The position numbers were made by a program, and so were the translations under genes. Of a stretch of 16,101 bases of DNA, positions 15,271-16,101 are shown piece by piece. This stretch comes from Devosia equisanguinis. GTDB taxonomy: Bacteria > Pseudomonadota > Alphaproteobacteria > Rhizobiales > Devosiaceae. The DNA is taken from NCBI GenBank assembly GCA_945888565.1, contig CAMDAL010000042.1, positions 1 to 16,101 on the forward strand. Reading direction: 5' to 3'. Positions within the stretch are counted from its first letter, which is position 1; every line of letters starts with the position of its first letter. A model generated the notes under the pieces. That model was given only the letters and a program-made list of their open reading frames with translations, was not told where the DNA came from and ran no database searches.

Positions 15271-16101
15271 TCAGGAGAGCGACAGCGAGTAGAATTCCGG
15301 CGCGTTGGTGCCGATGGGAGTGTAGCTGAAGCCGGCGAGATTATCGCGGTGGGCGATAAGCCGCTGCAGGGTCGCAGCGTAGATGTCCGACGCCTGGCCG
15401 ACAATGATTTCCTGCATTTCCTTGTAGATCGCCTCGCGCTTGGCGGGATCGACTTCCTGGCGGCCTGCCGCAATCAGCTCCTCCACTTTCGGATCGCTAT
15501 AGACAGGGTTGGACCAGTTGCCGTTTTGCGACGAGTGGAAGGCCGGGAAGGCGAAGTTGTCGAGGTCGGCATAGGCTGAGGATTGCCAAACGGCCATGAA
15601 ATCGGCCTGGGTCTCGGGCGAGCCTGCCTCGGCGACCATGTCGGCCCAGTTGAGGGCCTGGATGTCGAGGGTGATGCCGAGCTGGGCGAGGGCGTCCAGG
15701 AACACAAGGCCGATGCGGCGCTGCTGCTCGTAGCCCGCGACGTGAACCATGCGAAGGGTGATGCCGCCATTAGGAAACGCCGACTGGGCAAGAGCCGCCT
15801 TCGCCTTGTCGAGATCTGTTGTATAGACCTCCATCTCTGCGTTGTGGCCGGGAAGGCCGGCGGGGAACGGGCCGTGGAGGAGGTCGGCATATTCGAGCAC
15901 GTCGAGCATACCCTGGTAGGGGAAGGCGTAGGACACGGCCTTGCGCAGATTGAGGTCGGCGAGGGGGCCGGCCTTCGAATTCATCCGCAGGTAGAAGGGC
16001 TGCAGCGTCGGCTCGATGACCTTGACTACGCCGGGCGCATCGCCGAGGAGGTTCATGTCTTCTGCGGTGAGGTCGAGCACGTAGTGCACTTCGCCACTTT
16101 C
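15271..16101 (-). CDS. ABC transporter substrate-binding protein, family 5 (C-terminal part, cut by window end)
   Basis: The frame is open to the right edge, so only the last 276 residues are visible; the N-terminus and any signal peptide lie outside. The sequence fits family 5 extracellular solute-binding proteins (DppA/OppA type). It has FYLRMNSKAGPLADLNLRKAVSYAFPYQGMLDVL, the conserved block in which a lobe helix follows N-LRKAv-ya, then DLDKAKAALAQSAFPNGG, the LDALAQLGITLDIQALNWADM segment and a C-terminal DPAKREAIYKEMQEIIVGQASDIY. The protein would deliver ligand to the DppBC permease from the periplasm and set the specificity of the system. It is the first visible gene of the operon, and the main promoter presumably lies upstream of it, outside the window. 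The ligand is unknown; about half of the usual 500 or so residues can be inspected. Confidence 0.9.
   Translation of the reverse strand, partial: ESGEVHYVLDLTAEDMNLLGDAPGVVKVIEPTLQPFYLRMNSKAGPLADLNLRKAVSYAFPYQGMLDVLEYADLLHGPFPAGLPGHNAEMEVYTTDLDKAKAALAQSAFPNGGITLRMVHVAGYEQQRRIGLVFLDALAQLGITLDIQALNWADMVAEAGSPETQADFMAVWQSSAYADLDNFAFPAFHSSQNGNWSNPVYSDPKVEELIAAGRQEVDPAKREAIYKEMQEIIVGQASDIYAATLQRLIAHRDNLAGFSYTPIGTNAPEFYSLSLS

Noticed and set aside
1..16101. tRNA or rRNA genes, riboswitches, CRISPR arrays, defence or toxin-antitoxin genes
   Set aside because: No cloverleaf, regularly spaced repeats or recognisable protein families of these kinds were seen on either strand.

Overview
The window looks like a metabolic accessory segment of a GC-rich proteobacterium, most likely an alphaproteobacterium. 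This is inferred from the strong GC bias at third codon positions, TTG/GTG/ATG start usage and the gene families present. I cannot name the genus. The theme is uptake and catabolism of cyclic amides and amino-acid-like nitrogen compounds.

Layout. Bases 1-96 are the tail of a probable transposase, cut by the window edge. About 730 bases follow with no gene I can support; they hold a perfect 12-bp palindrome and a small imperfect direct repeat. Next come a DUF3830-family gene (830-1243, +) and, convergent with it and overlapping by 28 bp, a flavin amine-oxidase-like gene (1216-2592, -). Immediately upstream of the flavoprotein, and overlapping its start by 4 bp, is a short ORF (2589-2858, -) that looks like the first half of a GntR-type DNA-binding domain with its recognition helix and effector domain missing. 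Divergent from these are a DadA-like FAD oxidoreductase (2884-4164, +), a dihydrodipicolinate-synthase-family protein with altered active-site motifs (4322-5305, +) and a LysR regulator (5385-6341, +).

The right half is one long minus-strand operon, read from right to left: a peptide-type substrate-binding protein (15271 to beyond the window), two DppB/DppC-like permeases, two DppD/DppF-like ATPases, a 1270-residue fused hydantoinase A/B (ATP-dependent cyclic-amide hydrolase of the oxoprolinase/N-methylhydantoinase family) and a dihydropyrimidinase/D-hydantoinase-type metallohydrolase. Spacing is tight: three 4-bp ATGA junctions, one 1-bp gap, one 23-bp gap and one 101-bp gap. The operon runs 3' end to 3' end into the LysR gene with a 46-bp overlap.

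Working model (inference): the ABC transporter imports a cyclic amide or an amino-acid derivative; the two unrelated ring-opening hydrolases cleave imide or lactam rings; and the FAD dehydrogenase and aldolase-family enzyme process the released (D- or N-substituted) amino acid or keto acid. No N-carbamoylase, hydantoin racemase or carbamoylsarcosine amidase is visible, so the pathway is incomplete in this window or differs from classical hydantoin utilisation. No RNA genes or CRISPR arrays were seen.
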